A stretch of DNA of 64,000 nt, taken from Kastovskya adunca ATA6-11-RM4. GTDB taxonomy: Bacteria; Cyanobacteriota; Cyanobacteriia; Cyanobacteriales; Coleofasciculaceae. The first letter of the stretch is position 1. Each line of letters opens with the position of its first letter. The position numbers and the translations under genes are program-made. Positions 1-8,235 of this stretch are shown one piece after another. Where the stretch lies: positions 1-64,000 of the forward strand of contig JAHHHJ010000016.1 in assembly GCA_019359445.1 (NCBI GenBank), in the 5' to 3' direction. The notes beneath the pieces are model-generated. The model did no database searches, was not told the origin of the DNA, and worked only from the letters and a program-made list of their open reading frames with translations.

Positions 1-1281
1 GCCGCTCCCCTCCCCACCAGTCAAGTGCGGCGGGATAGCAACCTTGACCCAGCACGACAGCAGCTTGCCAATACACTGGTGAATTTGCAAACCCAACAGG
101 AAACACTGCAACAGCAATTAGTTTCCACCATTAGAGATGAGCAGGAACTGCGACAGGCTTACACGCAAGTCCCCAATAAGCAGCTAGAGCAAGCCCGACG
201 ACAGCAGCAGGTACTGCTCAAACAAGAGCTGTTCAACAAAATGCAAGCGGCATTGGCAGATGCTCAAGCGGCGGAAGCTGAAACAGTAAGTAGTCTTAAC
301 ATCGCTCAAGGGCCGCAAGTGCAGGTTGATGGTAGTACCGCGACGAGTGCACCAGCCACTATCGGTGTGGGGATATTTGTCGGATTGCTTGTGGCGGGCG
401 GTTTGATTTTCGTCTTAGCGTCGTTGGATAATACCTACTACACGCCAGAAGAAGTACGGGCAGCCTTGGTGCAACGAGAAGTGCCGCTCTTGGGTGAGTT
501 GCCCTACATTGTGCTATTTACTCCGACACACAGCAACATCCCGGTTTTGTTGAGGTCAGATTCTCCCTATCAGGAATTTTATGAGCGCTTCCGCAGCAAT
601 CTCCGGCGAGCGGAAAATAAAGCCTTGAAGGTGGTGTTGTTGACCAGTACCGTCGCTGAGGAAGGGAAGTCGTTGAGTGCGTATAATTTGGCGATCGCTT
701 CTGCCCAAGCCGGAAAGCGGACGCTGTTAGTGGAAGCGGATTTGCGATCGGCATCCCTTGCCAAATCCCTGGGAGTTTCCCCCGATCCCGCTGCAGCGGT
801 AGAACCGCTACGCTACTACAACTCCAAGAGCGAGTGCATCCGCTTAGTTCCTGATATCGAAAACTTATACATTGTCCCCAGTCCCGGCCCTCAGCGACAA
901 GCCGCTGCAATTATTGAGTCTAGCGAACTCCAACAACTGCTCGAAGATGTTCGCGGTCGGTTTGACTTAGTTGTCGTCGATACTCCTGCTCTCTCCCGTT
1001 GCAACGACGCCTTGTTACTGCAACCGTTTACCGATGGCATTGTGCTGGTAACGCGACCAGGCTACACCCAAGAAACAATGCTGGCTGAGGCAGTGGACGA
1101 GCTGGTAGACGCTGAACTGCCCATGATTGGAGCCATTATCAACGGCGTTGACAAGCCCGTTGCCCTTCCCAATGTGGTAGAGGAAGAGGAAGAAGACACC
1201 TTGCTAGAGGAAGAAGACGAGGATTTCTCAGAAGACCTTCCCGAGCCGGGAAATGTCCCAACTGGAGCCTCACGCTTTTAG
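1..1281 (+). CDS. Wzc/BY-kinase-like polysaccharide co-polymerase, 5' truncated by window edge
   Basis: This is the C-terminal part of a chain-length determinant fused to a bacterial tyrosine-kinase (BY-kinase) ATPase, which acts at the inner membrane in exopolysaccharide assembly. The frame is open to base 1, so the true start lies outside the window. Counting from the GTG at 25, residues 10-95 are a Gln-rich coiled coil, residues 112-135 are the second membrane helix, and the ATPase follows: a Walker A-like EEGKS at about 213, Walker A' LLVEADLR near 235 and Walker B VVVDTPA near 315. The tail is strongly acidic and lacks the tyrosine cluster typical of autophosphorylating BY-kinases. The family assignment is firm; kinase activity is inferred. 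Confidence 0.85.
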   Translation, partial: AAPLPTSQVRRDSNLDPARQQLANTLVNLQTQQETLQQQLVSTIRDEQELRQAYTQVPNKQLEQARRQQQVLLKQELFNKMQAALADAQAAEAETVSSLNIAQGPQVQVDGSTATSAPATIGVGIFVGLLVAGGLIFVLASLDNTYYTPEEVRAALVQREVPLLGELPYIVLFTPTHSNIPVLLRSDSPYQEFYERFRSNLRRAENKALKVVLLTSTVAEEGKSLSAYNLAIASAQAGKRTLLVEADLRSASLAKSLGVSPDPAAAVEPLRYYNSKSECIRLVPDIENLYIVPSPGPQRQAAAIIESSELQQLLEDVRGRFDLVVVDTPALSRCNDALLLQPFTDGIVLVTRPGYTQETMLAEAVDELVDAELPMIGAIINGVDKPVALPNVVEEEEEDTLLEEEDEDFSEDLPEPGNVPTGASRF

Positions 1282-1345
1282 TTTGGTGCTGGTCAGTAGT
1301 TGAGAACTACCGACTAGCAACTGCTAAATACTTGCCCGCGATCGC

Positions 1346-2107
1346 TTAATAAGATTTAGACGATTCATAAGCTTCGGCAGGGGCGGGTTCCGTGGTGTAG
1401 GCGGGGGGCTTAGAGTCAGGGGAGAATAACCCCAGTAAAGGCCCTAGGATCGCTCCGAAGATAAAGCCGCCAGCGTGCGCCCAGTAGGCAACGCCGCCAC
1501 TCTCCATGCCGACATTGGCGGGAGCTTCTAACATTGCCAAACCATTTAAGGCTTGTTGCAAAAACCAAAAACCGAGGAAAAAGACAGCCGGAACTTTAAA
1601 AGTGGGGAAAAAGAAACCTAATGGAACTAAAGTAACCACCTTGGCATTGGGAAACTTGAGAATATAGGCTCCCATAACGCCAGCGATCGCGCCACTCGCT
1701 CCCAAAGAAGGAATTCCCGACTGCGCTGAGAAAAACCACTGGGTCAACGCTGCCAAAGCACCGCACGCCAAGTAAAACAACAAAAACTTAATGCTGCCGA
1801 GTTCTTCTTCAATGTTGTTGCCAAAAATCCAGAGAAACCACATGTTAAAAGCCACATGGGCAAATCCAGCATGAAGAAACTGGGACGTAAACAGCGTTAG
1901 TACTTCTGGGACTGGCTGGTTGACGGCAATGCCATGAAAACTTGTAGTCAGTTCCCCAGGAACGACAGCAAATAGATGAAAAAAACCATCTAATGCTGGG
2001 GCAGGCAAGGATAACTCGTAGAAAAAAATTAAAATATTCGCAATTATCAGCGAATAAGTAACATAGGGAGTGATTTTGACAGGATTTAGATCGCGTAAAG
2101 GAACCAC
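1346..2107 (-). CDS. Rhomboid family intramembrane serine protease (copy 1)
   Basis: This is a 253-residue polytopic membrane protein of the rhomboid family, which cleaves transmembrane helices within the lipid bilayer. The catalytic serine lies in GASGAIAG, and the partner histidine is in YWAHAGGF near the C-terminus. The FNMWFLWIFGNNIEEELG segment is a typical rhomboid loop. The start is GTG, followed by VPLRDLNP. A close paralogue lies immediately upstream in the same orientation about 150 bp away, so the pair looks like a tandem duplication. The C-terminal tail of about 25 residues is polar and Pro-rich. The substrate is unknown. Confidence 0.9.
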   Translation of the reverse strand: MVPLRDLNPVKITPYVTYSLIIANILIFFYELSLPAPALDGFFHLFAVVPGELTTSFHGIAVNQPVPEVLTLFTSQFLHAGFAHVAFNMWFLWIFGNNIEEELGSIKFLLFYLACGALAALTQWFFSAQSGIPSLGASGAIAGVMGAYILKFPNAKVVTLVPLGFFFPTFKVPAVFFLGFWFLQQALNGLAMLEAPANVGMESGGVAYWAHAGGFIFGAILGPLLGLFSPDSKPPAYTTEPAPAEAYESSKSY

Positions 2108-2256
2108 AGGTATTTTTTCCTATTTATTTAAAAGCTGGAAAAAACATAACGTAGTTGGCAGCTAAGAACCAGCCAACTAAGGATAGATTTCAAAGAATTA
2201 TGAAGGAGGTTATTGGTTCTCTCCTGCGCTGCTGCTCCCGGTGCTCCCCATCAGTG

Positions 2257-2958
2257 CTAAGAACGCGGTGACGAATCCGAAAACAACCCTAGGAGCGGGC
2301 CTAAGATTGCGCCGAAAACAAAGCCCCCAGCATGAGCCCAGTAGGCAATTCCACCTGTTTCCACAGTGCTTTGAGCGTTGAGACTAACAACGCCATACAA
2401 TGCCTGCATCACAAACCAAAAACCGAGGAAGAAAAAGGCGGGGATTCGAGGAAAGGTGATGAAGGGGCCGAGAAAAACCATTGTTCGGATGCGAGCCTGG
2501 GGAAATTTAAGAATATAAGCCCCCATCACGCCAGCGATCGCGCCACTGGCACCCAGGGAGGGAATGCCCGATCCCATCGAGAAAAACCACTGGGTTAGAG
2601 CCGCCAGTACGCCGCAAGCAATGTAAAAGATTAAGTACTTGATGTGACCAAGTTGCTCTTCGATGTTGTTGCCAAAAATCCAGAGAAATAGCATATTTCC
2701 CAGAATATGGGCAATGCCACCATGCAGGAACTGTGAACTCACCAACGTCAGCGCTTCCGGCACAAGGCGATCGCCAGCCTCACCTGCTAAGGCAGCGCTT
2801 AGCTCTCTGGGAACAAGGGCATAAGTCTGGAAAAACTGTTGCAGCTCAGAGGAAGACAGAGCGAGCTGATACAAAAAAATAAAGATATTTGCCCCAATCA
2901 AGGCATAGGTGACAAACGGAGTGATCCGTGTTGGAGTTTCATCGTGAATAGGAAACAC
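2257..2958 (-). CDS. Rhomboid family intramembrane serine protease (copy 2)
   Basis: This 233-residue protein is a paralogue of the preceding rhomboid protease. Both share the opening (R/K)ITP(F/Y)VTY, the loop FLWIFGNNIEE, the catalytic GASGAIAGVMGAYILKFP and the histidine motif YWAHAGGF. It starts with GTG (VFPIHDETP). It differs from copy 1 in the first periplasmic loop and lacks most of the polar tail. It is an intact membrane protease by motif; its substrate cannot be told from sequence. A spacer of about 150 bp without a clear terminator separates it from copy 1, so co-transcription is possible. Confidence 0.9.
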   Translation of the reverse strand: MFPIHDETPTRITPFVTYALIGANIFIFLYQLALSSSELQQFFQTYALVPRELSAALAGEAGDRLVPEALTLVSSQFLHGGIAHILGNMLFLWIFGNNIEEQLGHIKYLIFYIACGVLAALTQWFFSMGSGIPSLGASGAIAGVMGAYILKFPQARIRTMVFLGPFITFPRIPAFFFLGFWFVMQALYGVVSLNAQSTVETGGIAYWAHAGGFVFGAILGPLLGLFSDSSPRS

Positions 2959-3060
2959 AGTTAACTTTTTATCCTAAAGACTGGAAAAAACATAACTTAA
3001 CTTGTCACTAATTGTCTGTTCCAAGCTACTTCAGTTAAAAACTTTATTGAGAATCTGCTG

Positions 3061-3092
3061 AAATAAAACCCCTCTAGCAAGCATAGAGGGGT
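3061..3092 (-). terminator. Intrinsic terminator downstream of petE
   Basis: A perfect 9-bp stem (AACCCCTCT at 3067-3075 pairing with AGAGGGGTT at 3084-3092) encloses an 8-nt loop. Read on the minus strand it is followed by a T-rich stretch (complement of 3061-3068). It lies about 180 nt past the plastocyanin stop codon and before the rhomboid genes, so it should end the petE transcript. Confidence 0.7.
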
Positions 3093-3128
3093 TCATGTCC
3101 TGGCAAAAACACAATCGGTTGTTTTGGC

Positions 3129-3245
3129 TTAAACTGCTTTTGCTTCAAGGGCAAAGCTGTTTACAACCTTCTCATTTGCCAGAGGATTTGTCTGGAGAGG
3201 GCTAAAAGAAAAGCCATAGTTTAGGGGCGCTTTACCTGTAGTCAC
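3129..3245 (-). CDS. Possible 38-residue small protein downstream of petE
   Basis: An open frame starts at GTG (MTTGKAPLNYGF...) and ends in NSFALEAKAV. It lies 28 nt after the plastocyanin stop and before the petE terminator, so it would ride on the petE transcript. The frame is closed by a TAA two codons before the GTG. There is no good Shine-Dalgarno sequence and I recognise no family. It could be a small soluble protein, a gene remnant or chance. The rest of the 315-bp petE to rhomboid spacer holds only the terminator. Confidence 0.25.
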   Translation of the reverse strand: MTTGKAPLNYGFSFSPLQTNPLANEKVVNSFALEAKAV

Positions 3246-3273
3246 TCTTTAAACTTCAGTAGAAGTTAACGGT

Positions 3274-3690
3274 CTACTCAACAACGAGTTTACCGACCAT
3301 ACCAGCGCCACGGTGAGGTTGGCAGTAGTAGGAATAGGTTCCTGCGGGGGCATCTTCTGGGATGGTAACTTCAGCGGACTCTCCGGGAGAGAAGAGTAAC
3401 TTGTCTTTGGACAGTTCTTTGGCTAGGGTTGCACTTTTGTTGGGGATACCAGTGGCATCAAAGACAGCGTTGTGAGGAGCCAGTTTGTTCATTTCCCAGC
3501 GCACGGTGTCACCAGGACTAACCGTGATACTTTCTGGGACAAACTTTAACTGTCCAGAGTCGGAGCCCATTTTCACTACGTGGGAATCTGCGGCGGCAGG
3601 GGTTGCTGACAAGGCAAAGCTGACAACAACCAGCAAGAGTGTGGACAAAATCACGCCCAGTTTCTTGCGAATTGCGGCTGCAATCTTCAT
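3274..3690 (-). CDS. petE: Plastocyanin precursor
   Basis: Plastocyanin is the soluble copper protein of the thylakoid lumen that carries electrons from cytochrome b6f to photosystem I. The 138-residue precursor has a positively charged start (MKIAAAIRKK), a hydrophobic core and an AxA-type cleavage site (TPAAADS) for lumen export. The copper ligands are visible: His in LAPHNAVFD, then Cys, His and Met in YYCQPHRGAGMVG. A GGAGATAAAA-like Shine-Dalgarno region precedes the ATG. The gene follows psbV and psbV2 in the same orientation with a 146-bp spacer. Expression in cyanobacteria usually depends on copper; no operator was identified here. Confidence 0.97.
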   Translation of the reverse strand: MKIAAAIRKKLGVILSTLLLVVVSFALSATPAAADSHVVKMGSDSGQLKFVPESITVSPGDTVRWEMNKLAPHNAVFDATGIPNKSATLAKELSKDKLLFSPGESAEVTIPEDAPAGTYSYYCQPHRGAGMVGKLVVE

Positions 3691-3836
3691 TTTTATCTCC
3701 TGAAATTTTCGTTTAACTTACTTAACACAAATTTGGCAAAGCTTCAATTCTAGCAGAGAGAAGCTAAGAGTTTATACTTGCCGAGCGTCTTTTGACAGGT
3801 AAAAGCGTTCTGACCATATATTGACTCTAGCTAATC

Positions 3837-4379
3837 TTAAAACTTTTCTGTACCCCACCCTGGTGCCTCTTGGGCAGCGCGGAGGACAAAAGCCGCTAGT
3901 TTTTCGACCTGCTTCCGTGGCATCCAACTTTCTGGCACTTCACGGCACCAAAACGTTTCTGAGCTGCCATCGTAGGTCATAGGTTCCCGCAGGAAGGCGA
4001 CCAAACTGTTAACATTGTCGCGCGGTGGCGTTGCTCCCGCCAAGGTATCTAAAGATAGGGATACCGATGGATCGGGTAAGGTCGCGCCTCCAACATGACA
4101 ATTAAGGCAGTGTGTTTCAAACAGTTCTTTGCCGATGGTCAAATCTTCGGGAGAAAACTGTGCTGTATGCCCTTGACCATCGACATCAAGGGCGATTGGT
4201 TCTGTAACCTTTAAGTAGCGTCTGACGTAGGTATCTATTCCCGCCTGTGCCGGAGCGCTGAGGATGGAGATACCTAGCAAAGCCACTAAAACAGCAATAA
4301 GACCTCGGACTGAGAACAGTTGACGCGCCCAAGACTGGGTAACTTGAATGATATAGCGTAAGCAGGTCAGCATGTTCAT
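3837..4379 (-). CDS. psbV2: Cytochrome c550-like protein PsbV2
   Basis: This is a lumenal c-type cytochrome of the PsbV2 family, a paralogue of the photosystem II extrinsic subunit PsbV. The frame is open to a GTG at 4523, but I chose the ATG at 4379 (MNMLTCLRY...) because a standard signal peptide follows (VALLGISILSAPAQA). Haem attachment is CLNCHVGG. The block LAGATPPRDN(V)NSLV matches PsbV. Where PsbV has its distal His ligand (ELHPS), this protein has FWCREVPES, so Cys is the likely sixth ligand; as I recall, the Thermosynechococcus PsbV2 structure shows His/Cys coordination. The gene follows psbV directly and is probably co-transcribed with it. Confidence 0.85.
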   Translation of the reverse strand: MNMLTCLRYIIQVTQSWARQLFSVRGLIAVLVALLGISILSAPAQAGIDTYVRRYLKVTEPIALDVDGQGHTAQFSPEDLTIGKELFETHCLNCHVGGATLPDPSVSLSLDTLAGATPPRDNVNSLVAFLREPMTYDGSSETFWCREVPESWMPRKQVEKLAAFVLRAAQEAPGWGTEKF

Positions 4380-4535
4380 CTTTAGTAAACAGGGGCAGAA
4401 GGCGATTCCCTTCTCAATAGCTTTCGGTGCGCTTATTAGCCAAAAGAGGCTGATGGAGAGCGAGTAAGAGGCTACAAAAGTTCTCCCTACCTTTGCTACC
4501 GCCTCACCCTCTCTCCCGATCACTTGCGAGGCAAA

Positions 4536-5027
4536 TTAGTTGTAAACTTTGCCCCCACCCCACATTCTGCCGATAATCTTCGGCTGAAGAAGAATATGAC
4601 CAGCGATCGCTTCTAGGTCATCTTCAGTGAGGTTTCTCATCTCAGCGAAAATATCTGCACTCTTGGTGCTGGGGTGCAGCTCCGAGATATCGATTTCTCC
4701 GTCATAGGTGGTGGGGTTGTTCATGTAATCAACCAACCCGGCGATATTGTCCCGTGGTGGTGTCGCACCAGCAAGAACGTTTGTATCTAGACCGATGTTT
4801 GGGTCAGTTTTCGTTCTACCTCCCGCATGGCACTTAGAGCAGGTGTCGTTAAAGAGGCGTTTACCCTTCTGCACTTGTTCGAGACTCAAGACAGTGGTGT
4901 CACCAGCTTCATTCGCTGGCAATGTACGAGTCTGAACATCTAGTTCAACGGCTGTCGCGTTCCCAACAGCAATTTGAAAGGCAAAAAATGCACTTGCTAC
5001 AACAAGCAAGATCAATCGCTTAAGCAT
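4536..5027 (-). CDS. psbV: Cytochrome c550, photosystem II extrinsic subunit
   Basis: PsbV is the lumenal monohaem cytochrome that stabilises the manganese and chloride environment of oxygen-evolving photosystem II. The 163-residue precursor has a signal peptide (LILLVVASAFFAFQIAVGNATA, cleaved before VELDV), the haem motif CSKCHAGG, the distal His in ISELHPS, and the family C-terminus RMWGGGKVYN. Length and motifs fit the family. A strong AAGGAGA ribosome site precedes the ATG. psbV2 follows on the same strand, a gene order known from other cyanobacteria. Confidence 0.97.
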   Translation of the reverse strand: MLKRLILLVVASAFFAFQIAVGNATAVELDVQTRTLPANEAGDTTVLSLEQVQKGKRLFNDTCSKCHAGGRTKTDPNIGLDTNVLAGATPPRDNIAGLVDYMNNPTTYDGEIDISELHPSTKSADIFAEMRNLTEDDLEAIAGHILLQPKIIGRMWGGGKVYN

Positions 5028-5242
5028 AGTTCTCCTTGAAAATTTTGCTCATTCGTTTCGGACGAGTCAACACAGCACTTACTCAGTCTCCGCCTGTCCT
5101 ACCGTCTTGAGAAGATTGCCCAAAACAACTCTTTTTGGGTTCAAAAGCACAGCTTCGTACCCTAAAGCCAAAGCATTAACCGCAGGATATTTTCCCCAGG
5201 TATTGCTCCAGCCGAGTAAGTCAAAAGTAATCTTCTCTAACT

Positions 5243-5428
5243 TCACTCGCCAGAACCCTGTCTTATGGACAAAATTGTAGAAATGATTGCCTTAGCATCC
5301 TCCAAGGCAAGACGAGTTTCAGGGGACTTGTAGGCAATTCCCAGTCGATCGCACAGATTACAGACCTCTTGGGCTGTGAGGTCGTATTCTGCGGCAATTT
5401 CTGCAATGGATAAGTCTGCAAACCCCAT
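5243..5428 (-). CDS. Small conserved cyanobacterial protein, IF2_N-like
   Basis: This 61-residue acidic protein has no signal peptide or membrane segment. Residues 5-45 (LSIAEIAAEYDLTAQEVCNL..LGIAYKSPETRLALEDA) resemble the N-terminal helical repeat of bacterial initiation factor IF-2 (IF2_N): a helix, a turn, then a (L)GI.(Y/V)KSP/S motif. It lies downstream of accD on the same strand with a gap of about 100 bp. The function is unknown; the resemblance suggests RNA or ribosome binding, but that is inference. Start is the ATG at 5428. Confidence 0.65.
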   Translation of the reverse strand: MGFADLSIAEIAAEYDLTAQEVCNLCDRLGIAYKSPETRLALEDAKAIISTILSIRQGSGE

Positions 5429-5525
5429 AGTTATTAGTGATGGCGGCTAAAGATTGAGTCGCTCTACTATGAATATGATGCCACTGAGCGTCACATGTAA
5501 GTCACGTCAGTCTCTTGAGTGGGGA

Positions 5526-6449
5526 TCAATCGCTTCCCCTAATGCTGAATGTAACAGCTTCGGGGATAGACATCATCAAAGGTGTAGCTAGTACAGGCTG
5601 GTGTAGGCGAATTAGTTGGGCGAGGGTTTTCTTTAACTGAGTCCGGGGGACAATGGCATCCACAAAACCGTGCTGCAAGAGATATTCCGAGGTTTGAAAA
5701 TCGTCGGGTAATTTTTCCCGCAAGGTTTGCTCAATCACTCGCCGTCCCGCAAAGCCGATGGTGGCTTTCGGTTCTGCCAGGATGATATCTCCCAACATGG
5801 CAAAACTGGCGGTGACTCCTCCCGTTGTGGGATGAGTGAGTAGGGGAATGTAAAGTAGTTTTGCTTCGCGATGGCGATCTAGTGCTCCAGAAATTTTTGC
5901 CATCTGCATCAAACTCAACATTCCTTCTTGCATCCTTGCCCCACCGGACGCACAGACAACGATCGCTGGAATGCGTCGCTGGGTGGCTTGTTCGATCAAT
6001 CGCGTGATTTTTTCACCGACTACCGAACCCATACTGCCACCCATAAAGCGGAAATCCATTACCCCTAGGGCGACGGACTCGCCATCTAGCTTCCCGATAC
6101 CTGTTTGGACGGCATCGACAAGATGTGTCTTTTCCTGGGTTTCTCGCAAGCGATCGCTATATTGTTTGCGATCGCGAAACTTTAACGGATCGCTGGGGCG
6201 CAAGTTCTCGTCTAGTGGCATCCAGGTATTGGCATCGATCAATTGCTCGATACGCTCATCACTGTATACCCGCATGTGATGATTACACTCCAGGCAAACC
6301 ATTTGATTTGCTTTGAGGTCTTTGGTGTAAGCCAAAACAGCACACTCTGGGCACTTTATCCACAAACCATCCGCAATCTCACGTTCTTGCCGTTGTTGAT
6401 TAATCGGTTCGGATTTCCGTCGATTTGCAAACCAATCAAATAGAGACAT
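5526..6449 (-). CDS. accD: Acetyl-CoA carboxylase carboxyltransferase subunit beta
   Basis: AccD forms the carboxyltransferase of acetyl-CoA carboxylase with AccA and transfers the carboxyl group from biotin to acetyl-CoA, the first committed step of fatty acid synthesis in the cytoplasm. The 307-residue protein has the N-terminal zinc ribbon (CPEC...CLECNHH, residues 34-57) and the crotonase-fold carboxylase domain with [11 protein letters not shown] and [10 protein letters not shown]. Length matches the family. A 76-residue DUF2007-like gene ends 16 nt upstream on the same strand, which suggests co-transcription. Confidence 0.97.
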   Translation of the reverse strand: MSLFDWFANRRKSEPINQQRQEREIADGLWIKCPECAVLAYTKDLKANQMVCLECNHHMRVYSDERIEQLIDANTWMPLDENLRPSDPLKFRDRKQYSDRLRETQEKTHLVDAVQTGIGKLDGESVALGVMDFRFMGGSMGSVVGEKITRLIEQATQRRIPAIVVCASGGARMQEGMLSLMQMAKISGALDRHREAKLLYIPLLTHPTTGGVTASFAMLGDIILAEPKATIGFAGRRVIEQTLREKLPDDFQTSEYLLQHGFVDAIVPRTQLKKTLAQLIRLHQPVLATPLMMSIPEAVTFSIRGSD

Positions 6450-6465
6450 GAAAGCTATAAATTCC

Positions 6466-6696
6466 TTAATTATTTTCCGATGCCCCGAATTGCTCCTCCT
6501 CCGGTGAACTTAAGAGAAGCAAAGCCGTCCACTGATCTTGCGAGAGAACTTGCAGAGCAGCCGGACTCCCTGCACCAAAATAAGACGCAATCCCAATGTC
6601 GAGAACCCGCGCTGGGATTTGATGAGCAGCAAGCAGTTGCTGCATCAACTCAGCTTCCCAACGCACGTTAGTGGTTTTTATTGTTATCCAAGACAC
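6466..6696 (-). CDS. DUF2007-like small protein
   Basis: This 76-residue cytoplasmic protein opens with [20 protein letters not shown], followed by [31 protein letters not shown]. That pattern matches the DUF2007 (putative signal-transducing) family, whose members have a short beta-alpha-beta ACT-like layout. It lies directly upstream of accD with a 16-nt gap. The biochemical role is unknown. It is intact, with an ATG start. Confidence 0.65.
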   Translation of the reverse strand: MSWITIKTTNVRWEAELMQQLLAAHQIPARVLDIGIASYFGAGSPAALQVLSQDQWTALLLLSSPEEEQFGASENN

Positions 6697-6811
6697 AGGT
6701 CAATCTTATCAAGACGGTAGGATTAAGACGCAAGAAACTCAAAAATTGTGCTTATAAAAAGCGTTAAGTTTTAAATTATCATTATTGAGAGAACTTGCTA
6801 CGTTTTTCGTT

Positions 6812-7633
6812 TTAGAGTAGAGGAAAAAACAGCCCTAGATAAGCGCTAAGAATTGCCTCTCCCCAAAAAATTGTTAATGCTGCACCAAGGGCGAGAAACG
6901 GGCCAAAAGGCATCCTTTGGCGTCGGGTTATCCAGCCGCAGGCGATCGCGCCGCCTCCCGCAAAGGCTCCCACCGCACAAGCGAGAAACCCGGCTAAAAG
7001 CAGATACTTCCAGCCCAACCACGCCCCCATCATCGCCGCTAGTTTCGCATCGCCTCCCCCCATTGCCTCCTGCTGGAAGACCACTGAACCCACATTGGCA
7101 ATAAAATCAAATAACCAAATTCCTAACACTGCTCCAAAAATACCAATCATCAAACGCTCCGGCATGGCGGTAATTTGAGCAGACTCAAACCAACCATTCG
7201 CCACTTGCCACCCTAGCCCCGCCACTAATCCCGACTGCGTCAGGGAATTGGGAAGCGTCATGGTATCAAGATCGATCAGCGACAAGACTAACAGCCAACT
7301 GACAAACGCCCAATACCCTACTACTTGTACGCTAGAACTAGATGTCCAGAAAACTAGTATAAACAAAAATCCCGTCGCCGCTTCTACCAGAGGATAACGC
7401 GCAGAAATCCGGCTTTTGCAATGACGACAACGCCCCCGCAGCCACAGCCACCCTAAAACGGGGACATTCTCACGCTTTCCTAAGGAGTGCAAGCAATGAG
7501 GGCAGCGAGAAGGGGGCCAAAGAATTGATAAATTTGCAGGCAAGCGGTAGACTACCACGTTCAGGAAGCTACCAATTGCAGCACCCAAGGCAAAAACAAA
7601 CAAAGCTGTTACAACAGCAATCAGAGCTTCCAT
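6812..7633 (-). CDS. pilD: Prepilin peptidase (A24 family)
   Basis: This bifunctional membrane aspartic protease cleaves type IV prepilin leader peptides and N-methylates the new N-terminus. The 273-residue protein has the N-terminal methylase-associated segment GSFLNVVVYRLP, a four-cysteine zinc site (CPHC and CRHC around residues 44-78), and the two catalytic aspartates in DLDTMTLPN and GGGDAKLAAM. About eight hydrophobic segments are visible. It implies type IV pili for motility or DNA uptake. The pilin genes are not in this window. Confidence 0.95.
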   Translation of the reverse strand: MEALIAVVTALFVFALGAAIGSFLNVVVYRLPANLSILWPPSRCPHCLHSLGKRENVPVLGWLWLRGRCRHCKSRISARYPLVEAATGFLFILVFWTSSSSVQVVGYWAFVSWLLVLSLIDLDTMTLPNSLTQSGLVAGLGWQVANGWFESAQITAMPERLMIGIFGAVLGIWLFDFIANVGSVVFQQEAMGGGDAKLAAMMGAWLGWKYLLLAGFLACAVGAFAGGGAIACGWITRRQRMPFGPFLALGAALTIFWGEAILSAYLGLFFPLL

Positions 7634-7820
7634 GTTTGCTATCGGTCACTATTTGGTAAGGGTACGGGAGCAGGCTTCGACGTAAGACTTCGGCGTGAGC
7701 GCGGTTCCTGAGCGGCTCGAGTGAGCCTTCGCCGAACTCCTGCCGAAGGGCAGTCGAACGCTCAGCCGAACGGGAGATAAGAGGATGGGGAGCACCGGGA
7801 GCAAGGGAGAACCTCTTACC

Positions 7821-7900
7821 CTTCACCCTTCATACTTCACCCTTCACCCTTCACCCTTCATACTTCACCCTTCACCCTTCATACTTCATACTTCACCCTT
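7821..7900. repeat. Degenerate heptamer tandem repeat (CTTCACC/CTTCATA)
   Basis: About eleven consecutive heptamers alternate between CTTCACC and CTTCATA between the prepilin peptidase and the next minus-strand gene. The same family occurs at 26474-26516, 28270-28350 and 31280-31311. Such short tandemly repeated repetitive sequences are typical of cyanobacterial spacers. The adjoining 7700-7775 stretch holds a second dispersed type with inverted TTCGGC/GCCGAA segments. Confidence 0.85.
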
Positions 7901-8162
7901 AATAAATCTCTGCCTCAAGCTGACTGAAGGGTACAAAGCACTCATCCGGTAACAAAATCGGTTTGGTTGAAAAAATCAGTTTTCCGCGATGGGTAAATCG
8001 GTGAATGGCGACCCCCGTTGGGCGATCCATACGATTGGGGTGGACTTCATAGTAAGTGTGATAGATGTGTCGAGCTGCTCTTAATATTGAGGGGTCTAGC
8101 AAAACTGGTAGATCCATCCGCTCTGTATAGTTTTCTGTTCGTTGCTGTGATGTATATACCAC
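7899..8162 (-). CDS. Uncharacterised 87-residue protein
   Basis: This is a small soluble protein with no recognisable family. It is rich in Arg and His around IYHTYYEVHPNRMDRPTG and ends in an acidic tail (FVPFSQLEAEIY). The annotated start is a GTG preceded by a G-rich stretch; an internal ATG at 8117 (MDLPVLLDPS...) would give 72 residues and is equally plausible. Its stop codon lies at the edge of the heptamer repeat. It lies downstream of leuB on the same strand with a 73-bp gap. Confidence 0.5.
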   Translation of the reverse strand: MVYTSQQRTENYTERMDLPVLLDPSILRAARHIYHTYYEVHPNRMDRPTGVAIHRFTHRGKLIFSTKPILLPDECFVPFSQLEAEIY

Positions 8163-8235
8163 CCGCTACCCCCAAAGTTTTCAGCTCGACTGTAATCTAG
8201 AGCGTGTCATTGCAGCAAGAGGGAATTATAGAGGA

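Noticed and set aside
7569-7826. An 85-codon minus-strand frame covering the 5' end of the prepilin peptidase gene
   Set aside because: It is out of frame with pilD, and its unique part comes from dispersed repeat DNA.
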